DNA of 64,000 nucleotides, taken from the NCBI GenBank assembly GCA_963793785.1, contig CAWCBH010000003.1, forward strand, positions 558,001-622,000. Reading direction: 5' to 3'. The position numbers and the translations under genes are program-made. Positions 18,257-26,620 of the stretch are shown here, piece after piece. The number at the start of each line of letters is the position of its first letter. Positions within the stretch are counted from its first letter, which is position 1. The notes under the pieces were generated by a model. That model saw only the letters and a list, made by a program, of their open reading frames with translations, was not told where the DNA came from and did not search any database. The stretch comes from CAWCBH01 sp963793785. GTDB lineage: Bacteria; Actinomycetota; Thermoleophilia; Solirubrobacterales; 70-9.

Positions 18257-19435
18257 ATGGAGAACGGCAAGTTCGGCGGCCGCGAAGTCGTCATCGTCGA
18301 GGCGGTGCGCACGCCGGTCGGTCGCGGGCACGAGGAGAAGGGCTACTACAAGGACACCCATCCCTCGAACCTGCTGGCCAAGACCTACAGCGAGGTGATC
18401 GAGCGGTCCGGGATCGAGGCCTCCGAGGTCGAGGACGTTGTCGCCGGCTGCGTGCAGCAGTTCGGCGAGCAGGGCCTCAACATCGGCCGCAACGCCTGGC
18501 TCGAGGCCGGGCTGCCGATCGAGACCCCGGCGACGACGATCGACCGCCAGTGCGGCTCAGCCCAGCAGGCGGTCAACTTCGCCGCGGCGCTGATCGCCTC
18601 GGGCGTCCACGACACCGCGATCGGCGGTGGCGTCGAGCACATGGGCCACATCTCCTTTGCCGACAGCTTCTCGGTCATGGAGGAGCACGGGATGGCCTAC
18701 TCGCCGCAGCTGATGGAGCGCTACAACCTCGTCCCGCAGGGCATCTCGGCGGAGATGATCGCCGACAAGTGGGAGATTCCCCGCTCTGAGCTCGACGAGA
18801 TCGGCCTCCGCTCGCACCAGCTTGCCGCCAAGGCGACCGAGGAGGGCCGTTTCGAGCGCGAGATCGTGCCGATCTCGGTCAACGGCGACACCTACGCGGC
18901 CGACCAGGGGATCCGCCCCGACACCACGCTGGAAAAGCTCTCGAGCCTGAAGCCGGCCTTCAAGGAGGACGGCAAGGTGACCGCCGGAAACTCCTCGCAG
19001 ATCTCCGACGGCGCCGCGGCGGTGCTGCTGATGGCGCGCGAGAAGGCCGAGGCGCTGGGCTTGACTCCGAGGGCCCGGATCGTCGACCAGACGACCGTCG
19101 GCGTCGACCCGGTGATCATGCTGACCGGCCCGATCCCCGCCACCCAGAAGCTGCTGAAGCGCAACGGGATGCAGATGTCGGACATCGACCTGGTCGAGAT
19201 CAACGAGGCCTTCGCCTCCGTCGTCGCCGCCTGGCGCCGCGAGCTGGAGCCGGACATGGAGCGCGTCAACGTCAACGGCGGCGCGATCGCTCTCGGCCAC
19301 CCGCTCGGCTCCACCGGCGCCCGGCTGATCACGACACTCCTGCACGAGCTCGAGCGCTCTGACCAGGAGGTCGGCCTGGTGACGATGTGCTGCGGCGGCG
19401 GTCTCGGCACCGGAACGCTGATCCAGCGGGTCTGA
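18257..19435 (+). CDS. Thiolase (acetyl-CoA acyltransferase), steroid-type FadA-like
   Basis: A 392-residue thiolase. The nucleophilic cysteine is in TIDRQCGSAQQAVNFAAAL (about 95), the histidine in GGAIALGHPLGSTGARLI and the second cysteine in VTMCCGGGLGTGTLI. EAVRTPVGRGHEEKGYYKD and VVAGCVQQFGEQGLNIGRN resemble thiolases of actinobacterial steroid side-chain breakdown. The start at 18257 is set by a CGGAGG site; an upstream start at 18194 gives an unlikely basic extension. It performs the final thiolytic cleavage and works with the dehydrogenases downstream. Confidence 0.88.
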   Translation: MENGKFGGREVVIVEAVRTPVGRGHEEKGYYKDTHPSNLLAKTYSEVIERSGIEASEVEDVVAGCVQQFGEQGLNIGRNAWLEAGLPIETPATTIDRQCGSAQQAVNFAAALIASGVHDTAIGGGVEHMGHISFADSFSVMEEHGMAYSPQLMERYNLVPQGISAEMIADKWEIPRSELDEIGLRSHQLAAKATEEGRFEREIVPISVNGDTYAADQGIRPDTTLEKLSSLKPAFKEDGKVTAGNSSQISDGAAAVLLMAREKAEALGLTPRARIVDQTTVGVDPVIMLTGPIPATQKLLKRNGMQMSDIDLVEINEAFASVVAAWRRELEPDMERVNVNGGAIALGHPLGSTGARLITTLLHELERSDQEVGLVTMCCGGGLGTGTLIQRV

Positions 19436-19437
19436 GG

Positions 19438-19917
19438 ATGCAGAATCGCTCCGGCGGCGCTGGCCGCCTGCGCCCTCGACGGCGGCGATCGCGCTTGCGG
19501 GCTGCGGCGGCTGACGACGACGGCGTTCCCACCGGCGACGTCTCCAAGCAGGACTACATCGCGCAGGCGGACGAGATCTGCGCGACCGGGGACCGGCAGA
19601 TAAACCGGGCCGGGGACGACTACTTCGGCCCCGGCGGCGAGCTGGGCCTGCAGGAGGGTGAGGAGCCGAGCGAGGAGCAGATCGCCGCCTTCGTCGAGGA
19701 GACCGTGATTCCCAACATCCAGGGCCAGCTCGACGACCTCGGCGAGCTCGAGGCGCCGGAGGCGGACGCCGACCAGATCAACGAGATCTACGACACCGCG
19801 CAGGACAGCCTCGACGAGCTTGCCGACGACCCGGCGGTCGCGGCCGGCGAGAACAACCTGTTCCGCGAAGCCAACCGCCTGGCCCGGGATTACGGCCTCG
19901 AGGCCTGCGGCGGCTGA
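19438..19917 (+). CDS. Lipoprotein with three clustered frame breaks in the signal peptide
   Basis: The mature part reads cleanly (YIAQADEICATGDRQINRA, EETVIPNIQGQLDDLGELE, DTAQDSLDELADDPAV), an acidic helical domain like the lipoprotein at 1-446. The first 75 bases give no signal peptide in any one frame, but removing one base near 19441, 19478 and 19512 yields MRIAPAALAACAL, TAAIALAGCGGDDDG, a textbook lipobox. The three changes sum to a full codon, so the annotated frame is open but wrong at its start. Function unknown. Confidence 0.7.
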   Translation: MQNRSGGAGRLRPRRRRSRLRAAAADDDGVPTGDVSKQDYIAQADEICATGDRQINRAGDDYFGPGGELGLQEGEEPSEEQIAAFVEETVIPNIQGQLDDLGELEAPEADADQINEIYDTAQDSLDELADDPAVAAGENNLFREANRLARDYGLEACGG

Positions 19918-19935
19918 GGGTTATGCTCCGCTCCG

Positions 19936-21111
19936 GTGGACCTCTCCCTATCCCCCTCCGAGGAGCAGCTCCGCGACGAAGTCCGGGCCTGGCTGGAGGA
20001 GAACCACCCCGGTGAGGAGCCGGACGGCCTCGACGAGGTAGTCGCCTTCCGGCGCGACTGGCAGCGTCGCCTGCACGAGGCGGGCTGGGCCGGGATCTCC
20101 TGGCCGTCGGAGTACGGCGGCCGCGGCGCGACGCTGATCGAGCAGGCGATCTTCTCCCAGGAGATGGCCAGGGCCGACGCCCCGCCGCCGGCCAACATCC
20201 TCGGCCTGGCGATGGGCGGCCCGGTGGTGATCGCCCACGGAACCGAAGAGCAGAAGCAGCGCTACCTGGAGCCGATCCTCTCCGCCGAGGAGATCTGGTG
20301 CCAGGGGTTCTCCGAGCCCGAGTCCGGGTCCGACCTCGCTTCGCTGAAGACCAAGGCGGTCAAGGACGGCGACGGCTGGTTGGTCACCGGGCAGAAGGTC
20401 TGGACGACGTTCGCCCAGTACGCGAAGTGGTGCATGCTCGTCGCCCGCACCGACCCCGACGCCCCCAAGCATCAGGGGCTGACCTACTTCCTGCTCGACA
20501 TGGAGCAGGAGGGGGTCGAGGTGCGACCGCTGGTCCAGATCACCGGTGAGGGCGAGTTCAACGAGCTCTTCTTCGAGGAGGCGCGGATCCCGGACGAGAA
20601 CGTGATCGGGGGTGTCGGCAACGGCTGGCAGGTCGCGATCACGACGCTGATGAACGAACGGGCGGGGCTCGCCTTCGCCTCGGTGGTCGGCGTCCACAAG
20701 GCGCTTCGCCAGCTGGCCCGCCTGGCCGCCGAGACGCAGACCAACGGCGGCAGCGCCGCAGACGACGCCCACTACCGGCAGCGGATCGCCCAGCTCTACA
20801 TCGAGGCCGAGACGATGCGCCTGAACGCCTACCGCGGCCTCACCAAGACGATGGAGAGCGGGGTTCCCGGTCCCGAGGGATCGCTGGGCAAGTGGCAGTG
20901 GGCCGACATCAACCAGGCGATCGCCGAGCTGGCGATCGAGATCGAGGGGCCCTACGCGGCGCTCGACCGCGGCGCCGAGCACGCGGTCAGCGGCGGCGCC
21001 TGGCAGTACCTCTTCCTGCGCTCGCGCGCCAACTCGATCGAGGGCGGGACAACCGACATCCTCAAGAACATCATCGCCGAGCGGGTCCTCGGCCTTCCGA
21101 AGCTGCGCTAG
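19936..21111 (+). CDS. Acyl-CoA dehydrogenase, FadE (alpha-type subunit)
   Basis: A 391-residue enzyme from a GTG start. WCQGFSEPESGSDLASLKT and WLVTGQKVWTTFAQYAKWC are the FAD/substrate signature, and SIEGGTTDILKNIIAERVL holds the probable catalytic glutamate. This pattern fits the FAD-binding partner of the heteromeric alpha2beta2 steroid-type dehydrogenases (FadE26/FadE28 in mycobacteria). The next gene, 8 bases on, encodes the matching second subunit. It makes the 2,3-enoyl-CoA in side-chain oxidation. Confidence 0.88.
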   Translation: MDLSLSPSEEQLRDEVRAWLEENHPGEEPDGLDEVVAFRRDWQRRLHEAGWAGISWPSEYGGRGATLIEQAIFSQEMARADAPPPANILGLAMGGPVVIAHGTEEQKQRYLEPILSAEEIWCQGFSEPESGSDLASLKTKAVKDGDGWLVTGQKVWTTFAQYAKWCMLVARTDPDAPKHQGLTYFLLDMEQEGVEVRPLVQITGEGEFNELFFEEARIPDENVIGGVGNGWQVAITTLMNERAGLAFASVVGVHKALRQLARLAAETQTNGGSAADDAHYRQRIAQLYIEAETMRLNAYRGLTKTMESGVPGPEGSLGKWQWADINQAIAELAIEIEGPYAALDRGAEHAVSGGAWQYLFLRSRANSIEGGTTDILKNIIAERVLGLPKLR

Positions 21112-21119
21112 CGGGCACC

Positions 21120-22247
21120 GTGTACTTCGATCTGACCGACGAGCAGAGCGCGATCAAGGAGACGGCGCGGGACTTCCTCGCCGCCCGCTACCGCAGCGAG
21201 CGGATCCGCGAGCTGGCCGAGTCCGACCGCGGCTTCGAGGACTCCGACTGGGAGGAGATGGCCGAGCTCGGCTGGACCGGGCTGGCGCTGCCGGAGGAGT
21301 GGGGCGGACAGGGGCTCGGCATCGTCGACCTCGCGGTCCTCTTCGAGGAGCTCGGCTTCGCGCTGGCGCCTTCGCCGCTGCTGTCGGACACCGTCGCCGG
21401 CCTCGCCCTGGCCGCCTGCGGATCCGAGCAGCAAAAGGAGCGCTGGCTGCGGCCGCTTGCCGAGGGCAAGGTCCGCGGCACCCCGGCCCTCTTCGACGCC
21501 GGCTCCCCGGCCAGGGTCGGCGAGTTCGAGATGGAGGCGCGCGCCGAGGGCGAGGGCATCGTCCTCGACGGCGAGAAGGTGCTGGTCATGGACGCCGCAG
21601 CAGCGGACTTCTTCCTGGTCGCGACGGCCGACGGGCGCCGCCACATCGTCGAGCGCGAGGCCGACGGTGTCAGCGTCGAGCCCGAGGCATCGATCGATCC
21701 GACCCGCAAGCTCTATTCGGTCCGCCTCGACGGCGTGGTGGTCGCCTCCGAGGCCAGCCTCCCGGCCGAGCGCGAGGACTACATGCCGGTCTTTCACAGC
21801 GTTTGCGTTGCCCTGGCCGCGGAGCTGACCGGGGTCGCCCAGCGCTGCCTGGAGATGGCCGTCGACTACGCCAAGGAGCGGCAGCAGTTCGGCCGCCCGA
21901 TCGGCTCCTACCAGGCGGTCTCGCACCGCTGCGCCCAGATGCTGCTGGAGTGCGAGAACTCCCGCTCCGCGACTCTCTACGCGGCCTGGACCGCCGGCGC
22001 CGAGCCGGAGTCGCTGCCGCTGGCCGCCTCGATGGCGAAGGCCTACGCCTCCGACGCGGGGATGCGGGTCGCCGACGCCGCGATCCAGGTGCACGGCGGC
22101 ATCGGCTTCACCTGGGAGCACGACCTGCACTTCTTCCTCAAGCGCGCCACCGCCGGCGCGGCGATGTTCGGCGAGGCCAAGTGGCACCGCGAGCGGGTCG
22201 CCGACAGCGTGCTCGCCGACGTCGGCGAGGTCGCCGCGGTCGCCTAG
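21120..22247 (+). CDS. Acyl-CoA dehydrogenase, partner (beta-type) subunit
   Basis: A 375-residue protein starting with GTG. EELGFALAPSPLLSDTVAG, ELTGVAQRCLEMAVDYAKE, QQFGRPIGSYQAVSHRCAQ and IQVHGGIGFTWEHDLHFFL match the FadE27/FadE29 type, which lacks the usual YEGT active-site segment and instead shapes the cofactor pocket of its partner. With the preceding gene it should form a heterotetramer. An upstream extension of the frame is antisense-like and was not used. Confidence 0.85.
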   Translation: MYFDLTDEQSAIKETARDFLAARYRSERIRELAESDRGFEDSDWEEMAELGWTGLALPEEWGGQGLGIVDLAVLFEELGFALAPSPLLSDTVAGLALAACGSEQQKERWLRPLAEGKVRGTPALFDAGSPARVGEFEMEARAEGEGIVLDGEKVLVMDAAAADFFLVATADGRRHIVEREADGVSVEPEASIDPTRKLYSVRLDGVVVASEASLPAEREDYMPVFHSVCVALAAELTGVAQRCLEMAVDYAKERQQFGRPIGSYQAVSHRCAQMLLECENSRSATLYAAWTAGAEPESLPLAASMAKAYASDAGMRVADAAIQVHGGIGFTWEHDLHFFLKRATAGAAMFGEAKWHRERVADSVLADVGEVAAVA

Positions 22248-22269
22248 GCGGTCGGCCTGCACTCGACCG

Positions 22270-23298
22270 ATGGGGGCGCTGGAGCGGATCTCGGTCGCCG
22301 CGATCGGCACCTCGGTGGCCGAGCTGGAGGCGGAGACCCTGAAAGCAGAGGCGGCCGGCGTCGAGTGCGTGTGGGCGCCGGAGCTGTTTCGCAGCTCGGT
22401 CACCCAGGCTGCCTTCCTGGCCGCGAAGACGGAACGGATCGACGTCGCGACCGGAATCGCCTGGGCGTTCACCCGCAGCCCGTTCATCCTCGCGGTCACG
22501 GCGCTCGACATCGACGAGATGTCGGGCGGGCGCTTCCGGCTCGGGCTCGGCTCCGGTGTCAAGCGCCTCAACGAGACCTGGCACAACGTCGACTACGGAA
22601 AGCCGGCGCCGCACCTCAGGGAAGCAGTGGAGGCGACGCGGCTGATCATGCAGCAGGCCGGCGCCGGCGAGCCGATCCGCTTCGAGGGCTCCTACTACGA
22701 CATCGACATCAAGGGCTGGGTGCGGCCGCACCCGACCGCCCGCGACTCGGTGCCGATCTACACCGCCGGCGTGCGGGAGGGGATGTGCCGGATGGCCGGC
22801 GACGTCGCCGACGGCCTGATCGGGCACCCGATCCAGTCGCTGCGATGGATCGACGAGGTCGTCGTCGACTCCTTCGAGACCGGGCTGCGGCGCTCGGGCC
22901 GCAACCGCTCCGACTTCGACTACCTGCCGACCGTCTGCTGCGCGATCGACGACGACGAGGCGCAGGCCTACGAGATGGCGCGGCGGACGATCGCCTTCTA
23001 CGCCACGGTGCGGACCTACATGCCGCTCTGGGAGCTGCATGGCTTCGAGGCAAACGCCGCCGAGGCCGGCGATGCCTTCCGGCGCGGCGACCTGGCCGCC
23101 GTCCCGGCAGCGATCAGCGACGAGATGGTGGACGCCTACTGCGCGGCCGGGCCGCTGGACAAGGTCACCGAGCGGGTCGAGGCGACAGCCGAGCGCGCCG
23201 ACGGGGTCTTCCTCACCCCGCCGACCTACTTCATCTCGCCGCAGGAGCTCTCCGAGTACCAGAACCGGCTGATCGAGGCCTTCGGCCCGGTGGTGTAG
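22270..23298 (+). CDS. LLM-class (F420-type) flavin oxidoreductase
   Basis: A 342-residue luciferase-like TIM barrel protein: VECVWAPELFRSSVTQAAF, RIDVATGIAWAFTRSPFIL, SGGRFRLGLGSGVKRLNET, VPIYTAGVREGMCRMAGDV. Actinobacterial members of this subfamily use coenzyme F420. It lies 22 bases after the acyl-CoA dehydrogenase pair and so is in the same operon; homologues occur in mycobacterial lipid and steroid regulons. Substrate unknown. Confidence 0.85.
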   Translation: MGALERISVAAIGTSVAELEAETLKAEAAGVECVWAPELFRSSVTQAAFLAAKTERIDVATGIAWAFTRSPFILAVTALDIDEMSGGRFRLGLGSGVKRLNETWHNVDYGKPAPHLREAVEATRLIMQQAGAGEPIRFEGSYYDIDIKGWVRPHPTARDSVPIYTAGVREGMCRMAGDVADGLIGHPIQSLRWIDEVVVDSFETGLRRSGRNRSDFDYLPTVCCAIDDDEAQAYEMARRTIAFYATVRTYMPLWELHGFEANAAEAGDAFRRGDLAAVPAAISDEMVDAYCAAGPLDKVTERVEATAERADGVFLTPPTYFISPQELSEYQNRLIEAFGPVV

Positions 23299-23444
23299 CG
23301 GCCCGGGCTGCTCGAACAGCAAGCACGTAGGAGAGCCAGCGGGCGACCGGCAGCAGTCCGCTGTGGTCGATTAAGCACTCATAGCGGTGCCTAATCGACC
23401 ACAGGCGGGGATTGCGACCCCGCCGCCCTTACCCAGCTGCTGTT
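23299..23444 (-). pseudogene. Remnant of an AbiEi-DUF559 gene 5' end, with two strong hairpins
   Basis: Between the convergent LLM and MBL genes. The minus strand reads, in order, a copy of the 5' flank of the gene at 35772-36668 (shared CTTACCCAG-like and AATCGACCA blocks, GGTGCC, then ATG with a stop after three codons), followed by a fragment LSYVLAVRAARA that matches ASYLAAVRACGDA about 65 codons into the intact gene. The middle is deleted. Hairpins: 13-bp perfect arms 23361-23373/23392-23404 and 7-bp arms 23404-23410/23418-23424; these could now act as a terminator for both flanking genes. Confidence 0.6.
23361..23404. terminator. 13-bp perfect hairpin between convergent genes
   Basis: Arms CTGTGGTCGATTA and TAATCGACCACAG flank an 18-base loop that can pair further (GCAC/GTGC). 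A second hairpin follows at once (GGCGGGG, 7-base loop, CCCCGCC, 23404-23424). Suitable as a bidirectional terminator for the genes ending at 23298 and 23445. Confidence 0.5.
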
Positions 23445-24116
23445 TCAGTCCCGCGGCAACTTCGCCACGAACTCCTCGAACTTCGCCATGTCGGCCACCT
23501 CGGGCCCGTGCCCGGGCAGGATCAGGCTCGGGTTCAGGCCGGCGAGCTTGCGGATCGAGCGGCGGTTCTCGGCCGGGTCGTAGGTGAAGATCCGCGGCGG
23601 CTCGCGCAGGCCCGGCAGCGTCGTCGCGTAGCTCATGTTGCGCAGCACGTCGCCGCAGATCGCGACCCGGTCGGAGTCGCGGAAGAAGATCACCTCGCCG
23701 CGGGCGTGCCCGGGGGCGTGGACGACGCGAAAGCCGGCAACCTCGTCGCCCTCCCGGAGGACCCGGTCGACCTTGTGCGGCGGGCCCTGCCAGAGCTTCG
23801 CGATCAAGCGGTTGAGGGGGTTGTCGGCGGCGGCCTCCTGGACCGCTCGCCGGCCTTCCATCGCCTCGACGTCGTCGGCGTGGCAGGCGAGCGGGATCCC
23901 ACGCCCCTCGCAGACCGCCTTCGCAGCCCCTTGGTGGTCGGGGTGGACATGGGTCAGCGCCAGCAGGGACAGGTCGCGATCGCGGGTCTGCTTGAGGATC
24001 CGGCGCCGGTCCCAGGTGCGGCCGGCATCGATGAGGACATCCTCCGCGACGTAGACGTTGATCGTCGGCCGCGGAATCTCGGCCAGCCGCCAGACGCCGG
24101 GCGCCAGCGCCTTCAT
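23445..24116 (-). CDS. Metallo-beta-lactamase-fold hydrolase
   Basis: A 223-residue protein with the full metal-binding set: THVHPDHQG (HXHXDH), HAPGHARGE, CGDVLRN and LPGHGPEV. This is the two-zinc MBL fold of the glyoxalase-II-like group; the substrate is not evident. It overlaps the upstream methyltransferase gene by 4 bases and is the last gene of a four-gene operon that starts at 26481. Confidence 0.87.
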   Translation of the reverse strand: MKALAPGVWRLAEIPRPTINVYVAEDVLIDAGRTWDRRRILKQTRDRDLSLLALTHVHPDHQGAAKAVCEGRGIPLACHADDVEAMEGRRAVQEAAADNPLNRLIAKLWQGPPHKVDRVLREGDEVAGFRVVHAPGHARGEVIFFRDSDRVAICGDVLRNMSYATTLPGLREPPRIFTYDPAENRRSIRKLAGLNPSLILPGHGPEVADMAKFEEFVAKLPRD

Positions 24117-24892
24117 GGCCCCTCCAGCCTGGCGCCGACGAACTGGACCAGCCCGCTGAGGCGCTGGTGGACCTCGACGAAGCCGCGCTGTGCGAGCGCG
24201 TCGACGATCTCCTGCTGGCCGAACACGCGCATGCCGCTGAGACGCTCGGTCAGCGGCTTCAGCGGTCCGCGCGGCCCGAGCTGGCGCTGCACCGAGGTCA
24301 TCAGCGCCATTCGGCCGCCGGGAGTCAGGACACGGGCCATCTCGTCGAGCCCGTCGAACGGGTCCTCGAACAGGTGCAGGGCGGCGAAGCAGCAGACGCC
24401 GTCGAAGCTGTCGTCGACGAAGGGCAGCTCCAGGGCACTGCCACGGACCAGGATCAGGTTCTCGAGCCGCGACCGGCGCAGGTCCGCGGCGCCGCGTTCG
24501 AGCATCGTCTGCGAGGCGTCGACCCCGACGACGAGGCCTGAGTCGCCGACCGCCTTTGCGAAGGCGCGGGAGAAATTGCCGGGTCCGCAGGCGACGTCCA
24601 GCACGCCGTCGCCCGGGCGCAGGCCCAGGAGCAGGCGGGCAATGCGGATCTCCTCACCCATGCTGGGACCGGTGAACCCCTTCGCGACCCGTCCCAGTGC
24701 CGGGCGCCACCATCGCTCGTAGACCTTCGGGACCACGCCGCTGGTCATCAGGTCCTGGGTCGTGCCGGTGGACTCCAGGTCGGCGTCGAGGAGGTCGAGA
24801 TAGGAAGAGCCGGAGTCGAGCTCGCGCGCCTTGTCGCGGGCCGCGGCGCTGAACAGCGGCAGCGCCCGCTCCAGGGCGCTCTCAGCTGCCAC
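24113..24892 (-). CDS. Class I SAM-dependent methyltransferase, UbiE-like
   Basis: A 259-residue protein: SAM-binding VLDVACGPGNFSRAFAKAV, acidic loop VVGVDASQTMLERG, ALELPFVDDSFDGVCCFAA and post-motif VLTPGGRMALMTSV. The N-terminal 60 residues (LMTSGVVPKVYERWWRPAL) resemble lipid and quinone methyltransferases. Overlaps its neighbours on both sides (4 and 11 bases), so it is strictly operonic. Substrate unknown. Confidence 0.85.
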   Translation of the reverse strand: MAAESALERALPLFSAAARDKARELDSGSSYLDLLDADLESTGTTQDLMTSGVVPKVYERWWRPALGRVAKGFTGPSMGEEIRIARLLLGLRPGDGVLDVACGPGNFSRAFAKAVGDSGLVVGVDASQTMLERGAADLRRSRLENLILVRGSALELPFVDDSFDGVCCFAALHLFEDPFDGLDEMARVLTPGGRMALMTSVQRQLGPRGPLKPLTERLSGMRVFGQQEIVDALAQRGFVEVHQRLSGLVQFVGARLEGP

Positions 24893-25115
24893 GGGGCTCG
24901 CCGCTGTGTCGTGCCAGATCCTCCAGCTCGACGACCTTTCGCTCTCCGGCTACGCGGGCGGGGTGCTCCGGCGGCAGCGGCTCGATCAGCCGCCGGATCC
25001 GGTTGCGCACCTGCAGGGCGAAGTGCGGGGTGACGGCGCCGCTCAGCGCCCGCACGTCCTCGACCGTGACCTCGTGCTCGGCGGCGAGCAGGTCCGGTCG
25101 CTCAGCCTCGCTCAT
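24882..25115 (-). CDS. Small conserved-looking protein of unknown function
   Basis: A 77-residue protein (LAAEHEVTVEDVRALSGAV, TPHFALQVRNRIRRLIEPL, HPARVAGERKVVELEDLAR). It overlaps the gene before by 14 bases and the gene after by 11, which argues for it being real. Predicted helical, cytoplasmic. No motif recognised; likely works with the operon's cell-surface protein or methyltransferase, but that is a guess. Confidence 0.65.
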   Translation of the reverse strand: MSEAERPDLLAAEHEVTVEDVRALSGAVTPHFALQVRNRIRRLIEPLPPEHPARVAGERKVVELEDLARHSGEPRGS

Positions 25116-26481
25116 CTTCCTGGTCTTGCTCCCGTGGCTCCTGCTCAGGCTCGCCGATTTTGGCCAGCTCCGCCAGGTCGTCGATCGTCGCCTGCTGGCT
25201 GACCCCGATCGCCTCCTGGTCTCCGATCAGCCAGACGTGGTTGTAGAAGGCCCGGGTGGGGTCGCTGCGATAGCCCGGCTTGAGGTCGAGGAGGTAGCCG
25301 CGCAGCGCTCCCGGGAGCGCCTCGGCCGCGTCGGTCAGCAACAGCGGGCCCCAGGTCCCGCTGCCCGAGAGCGGCGCGGCGGCGGCGGCGTCGAGGGGGC
25401 GGTCGCTGCGGGCGATCACGAAGCCGTGCCCGGGATCGTTGATGTTCCAGCCGAAGTCGCCATCCGCGTAGCGGGCGAACTCGATCGCGTTGGTGATCGG
25501 GTCCTCGCCCGAGATCCGCCGGACCCTGCCGGCGAGGCGGTCGATCTGCCTGACCACGTCCGAGGAGATCGCCGAGGAGGGCCCGAGCACGTAGACCGGC
25601 ACTTTGTCGAGCCGCTTCAGCGCCTCGGCGGTCGGCTTCGGCACCGACTCCTTGGCGGCGAACAGGACCGGATCACCGGAGCGGGCCGCCCAGGCGGCGG
25701 CCGGCATCGCGAACTCCGGCTGGCCCTGGGGTGCGATCACGACGTGCTCGGGGTCGGCTCCGATCAGATTCGATCGCAGGCGTTGGATCGCCGCGGCGAC
25801 GGCGGCCGGCTTCGAGGCTGCGATCCGCTTCACCTCGCTCGCCGGGTCGGGCGCCTCGACGTCTCCGAAAGCGAACACCCGTGCACCGTCGGTGTCGGCG
25901 CCGCCGCTCGGGTCGAGCGCCGAAAGCGCGCTCTGGGTGTCTTCGGGGATCTCGTCGCTGGTCGAGATCAAGGTTGGGATTCGCAGCGGCTCGGCCATCA
26001 GCACCGCGGCAGCGACACCGGCGGGCCAGTCCTGCTCGCCGACCATCGCCACGGCCTGGGGTGGCTCGCTGCCGCCCGTCGAGGGGAAGGTGGCCAACGC
26101 CACTCCGGCTGCGTCGGCGACGGGGTCGACGCCCCCGACCCGGGTCGTGTTCTTGGTCGCGAAGCCCGGAAATCCGAGCTCGGCAGCGGCGTCGGCGGCG
26201 GGCTCGTCGGGGCCGTCCGCGGAGCTCTGGATCGTCGGCGCCGGCCCGCGAACGTCGTCGTCGGAATCGGTGTCCGAGCCTACGACCGCGAAGGCGGCGA
26301 GCAATCCGGCGCCAGCCACCACCGCCGTCGCCACGGCCACCTTCACCCGTCGCCGACGGGCCGGCTTCGCCGGCGCGGGGGGGCCCGGCGAGCCCTCGCT
26401 TTCGGCGTTGATCGCCCGCTGGCGCCTGGGACGGCGGATGCGTGGGAGCCGAGCCACTGCGCGCAACGCTAGTCCACGCAC
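25102..26481 (-). CDS. Cell-wall-binding-repeat-like surface protein with N-terminal membrane anchor
   Basis: About 459 residues from GTG at 26481 (GTG at 26457 is an alternative; upstream codons lie in the promoter of the opposite gene). A basic N-terminus of about 60 residues (PRIRRPRRQRA, KPARRRRVKVAV) precedes one membrane helix (AVATAVVAGAGLLAAFAVV); the rest is outside. The ectodomain has CWB2-type repeats: PVYVLGPSSAISSDVVRQI, GRVRRISGEDPITNAIEFA, VIARSDRPLDAAAAAPLS, WLIGDQEAIGVSQQATID. CWB2 proteins bind cell-wall polymers. It heads the operon with the small protein, methyltransferase and MBL hydrolase. Confidence 0.75.
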   Translation of the reverse strand: MRGLALRAVARLPRIRRPRRQRAINAESEGSPGPPAPAKPARRRRVKVAVATAVVAGAGLLAAFAVVGSDTDSDDDVRGPAPTIQSSADGPDEPAADAAAELGFPGFATKNTTRVGGVDPVADAAGVALATFPSTGGSEPPQAVAMVGEQDWPAGVAAAVLMAEPLRIPTLISTSDEIPEDTQSALSALDPSGGADTDGARVFAFGDVEAPDPASEVKRIAASKPAAVAAAIQRLRSNLIGADPEHVVIAPQGQPEFAMPAAAWAARSGDPVLFAAKESVPKPTAEALKRLDKVPVYVLGPSSAISSDVVRQIDRLAGRVRRISGEDPITNAIEFARYADGDFGWNINDPGHGFVIARSDRPLDAAAAAPLSGSGTWGPLLLTDAAEALPGALRGYLLDLKPGYRSDPTRAFYNHVWLIGDQEAIGVSQQATIDDLAELAKIGEPEQEPREQDQEDERG

Positions 26482-26551
26482 GATCCCGGCGCGCTGGCGG
26501 GACCGATGCAGCCCCTCCGACGGCAGCGTCGGATACTCTTTCCGGGACTGG

Positions 26552-26569
26552 CTGATTGACCAGTCAATC
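26552..26569. promoter_or_regulatory. Candidate TetR-type operator before acyl-CoA dehydrogenase gene
   Basis: CTGATTGACCAGTCAATC contains GATTGAC-CA-GTCAATC, 7-bp arms with a two-base spacer, about 50 bases before the ATG at 26621. It shares 15 of 18 bases with 18163-18180. The size and symmetry fit TetR-family repressors, which often control acyl-CoA catabolism. The divergent CWB2 gene starts 70 bases away and could also be affected. Confidence 0.55.
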
Positions 26570-26620
26570 GGTTTTGTGGTCTTCGGAACGTCCCTCGGGA
26601 CCGGGCAAGAAAGGGAGCGC

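Noticed and set aside
19387..19437. Start of the lipoprotein gene upstream inside the thiolase
   Set aside because: It would lose the lipobox; the reconstructed signal peptide begins at the ATG 19438.
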